Assembly: GCA_003530935.1 (NCBI GenBank)
Contig: DPEO01000036.1
Location: forward strand, 1 to 6,695
Length of the DNA: 6,695 bases
Reading direction: 5' to 3'
Origin: Desulfomicrobiaceae bacterium
Lineage (GTDB): Bacteria; Desulfobacterota; Desulfovibrionia; Desulfovibrionales; Desulfomicrobiaceae
The notes under the pieces were generated by a model. It saw only the letters and a program-made list of their open reading frames with translations. It ran no database searches and had not been told where the DNA came from. Below are positions 5,805 to 6,695 of the stretch, piece by piece. A program made the translations under genes and the position numbers. The number at the start of each line of letters is the position of its first letter. Within the stretch, counting starts at the first letter, position 1.

Positions 5805-6695
5805 ATGCGAGCAATGATCCATCCCGACCAATTGCGTGGACACCAGGTGGCGGTAGTGGGCGCCGGGCGTTCGGGCATGGCGGCGGCGCGTCTGCTGCGC
5901 GCCTTGGGGGCCGAGGTGCGGGTGCACGACACGCGTTCGGAGAGCTTGGCGGAGGCGGCCGCGGAGGAATTTTCCGTGAGCGTCGGAGAGCACCGGGCGG
6001 AGGATTTTGCCCACTGCCAGATGGTGGTGCTCAGCCCTGGGATCCCGCGGGCGCGCATCGCCCCGTTGGTGCCTCCAGGCACGACCCTCATCGGGGAGCT
6101 GGAGCTGGGCAGCTGGTTTGTGAGCGAACCCATGGTGGCCGTGACCGGATCCAACGGCAAGACCACCACCACTTCCGTGATCGGACATGTGCTGCAGCAT
6201 ACGGGCCGCCGGGTCTTCGTGGGCGGCAATATCGGTACGCCGCTGTGTGAGTACGTGCTCTCCGGGGACCAGGCGGACGTTGTGGTGCTGGAAGTCTCCA
6301 GTTTTCAGCTCCAGACAGTAAGTGCCTTTCATCCGCGCGTGGGGGTGCTCCTCAATATCTCTCCCAACCATTTGGATTACCACGCCGACATGGACGAATA
6401 CCGCGCCGCCAAGATGCAGCTCTTTGCGCGCATGACCGCGGCGGACTTGGCCGTGCTGCCGCTGGGGCTCAAGGAGGAGGTGGAGCGCGGGGGCTGGATT
6501 CGGGCGCGGCGGGTGTACGTCACCGCAGTGCAGCGGTTTGTGTGTCCGGGGCTTCCTGGGGCCCACAACCAAGCCAATGTGGAGGCGGCATGGCATGCCT
6601 GCCGCTTTTTCGGTGTGGACGAGGCGGCTTTTGCCGCAGCGGTCAAGGATTTTCAGGGGCTTCCCCATCGCCAGGAAGTGGTGTTCGAAAAGGAT
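5805..6695 (+). CDS. murD: UDP-MurNAc-L-alanine:D-glutamate ligase MurD, 3'-truncated by window end
   Basis: MurD adds D-glutamate to UDP-MurNAc-L-Ala in the cytoplasm with ATP, the second ligase step of the pathway. The frame runs without a stop for 297 codons to the last base, so the gene continues outside the window; about 130-150 C-terminal residues are missing by comparison with the usual 440-450. The N-terminal UDP-binding domain shows VAVVGAGRSGMAAARLL (GAGRSG at 19-24) and SPGIP. The central ATPase domain has the P-loop GSNGKTT (115-121, Lys119), EVSSFQLQ, NISPNHLDYH and the carbamylated-lysine position Lys203 in EYRAAKMQLF. GAHNQAN (Asn255, Asn258) and GLPHRQE (285-291) mark the hinge to the C-terminal domain. 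It starts 6 bases after mraY. Oddity: the stretch between Lys203 and Asn255 is about 18 residues shorter than in E. coli MurD. Most of the ADP- and D-Glu-binding C-terminal domain cannot be assessed here. Confidence 0.96.
   Translation, partial: MRAMIHPDQLRGHQVAVVGAGRSGMAAARLLRALGAEVRVHDTRSESLAEAAAEEFSVSVGEHRAEDFAHCQMVVLSPGIPRARIAPLVPPGTTLIGELELGSWFVSEPMVAVTGSNGKTTTTSVIGHVLQHTGRRVFVGGNIGTPLCEYVLSGDQADVVVLEVSSFQLQTVSAFHPRVGVLLNISPNHLDYHADMDEYRAAKMQLFARMTAADLAVLPLGLKEEVERGGWIRARRVYVTAVQRFVCPGLPGAHNQANVEAAWHACRFFGVDEAAFAAAVKDFQGLPHRQEVVFEKD

Noticed and set aside
4356..6668. A 770-codon minus-strand open frame across murF, mraY and murD.
   Set aside because: It crosses three genuine genes whose catalytic residues are all present on the plus strand, and the translation is a low-complexity His/Arg/Gln-rich shadow. 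Long length alone is not evidence in this base composition.

Overview
The window is a compact, single-direction block of the division and cell wall (dcw) cluster. It holds five plus-strand genes in the canonical order ftsI - murE - murF - mraY - murD. The outer two genes run off the window: ftsI lacks its 5' end and murD lacks its 3' end. There is no stretch of intergenic DNA longer than 6 bases, and I see no RNA gene, mobile element, CRISPR array, terminator or convincing promoter.

Layout: bases 1-1965 encode a class B penicillin-binding protein (FtsI/PBP3) with a C-terminal PASTA domain. Bases 1958-3379 encode MurE, 3370-4725 MurF, 4722-5798 MraY, and 5805 to the window end encodes MurD. 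The first three junctions overlap by 8, 10 and 4 bases and the fourth has a 6-base gap. Together with the Shine-Dalgarno-like sequences lying inside the preceding genes, this points to one polycistronic message with coupled translation.

How the genes work together: MurD adds D-Glu to UDP-MurNAc-L-Ala. MurE adds the third residue, predicted to be meso-diaminopimelate from its DNPRSE motif. MurF adds D-Ala-D-Ala. MraY moves the finished phospho-MurNAc-pentapeptide onto undecaprenyl phosphate at the inner face of the membrane. FtsI crosslinks the resulting peptidoglycan at the septum on the outer face. Neighbours expected outside the window are rsmH/ftsL upstream and ftsW/murG/murC downstream.

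Organism: the DNA is visibly GC-rich (about 60-65% by eye). The MurE is of the mDAP type, MraY resembles proteobacterial enzymes, and FtsI carries a PASTA domain that the E. coli enzyme lacks. This fits a GC-rich Gram-negative of the Desulfovibrio-like (former Deltaproteobacteria) kind, but the assignment is inference and not proven here.

I do not see a previously undescribed system. The points worth a second look are departures from family signatures in otherwise intact enzymes: the DSR motif of MurE, the GxHNxxN motif of MurF, a shortened central domain in MurD, and a one-residue-shorter loop in MraY.
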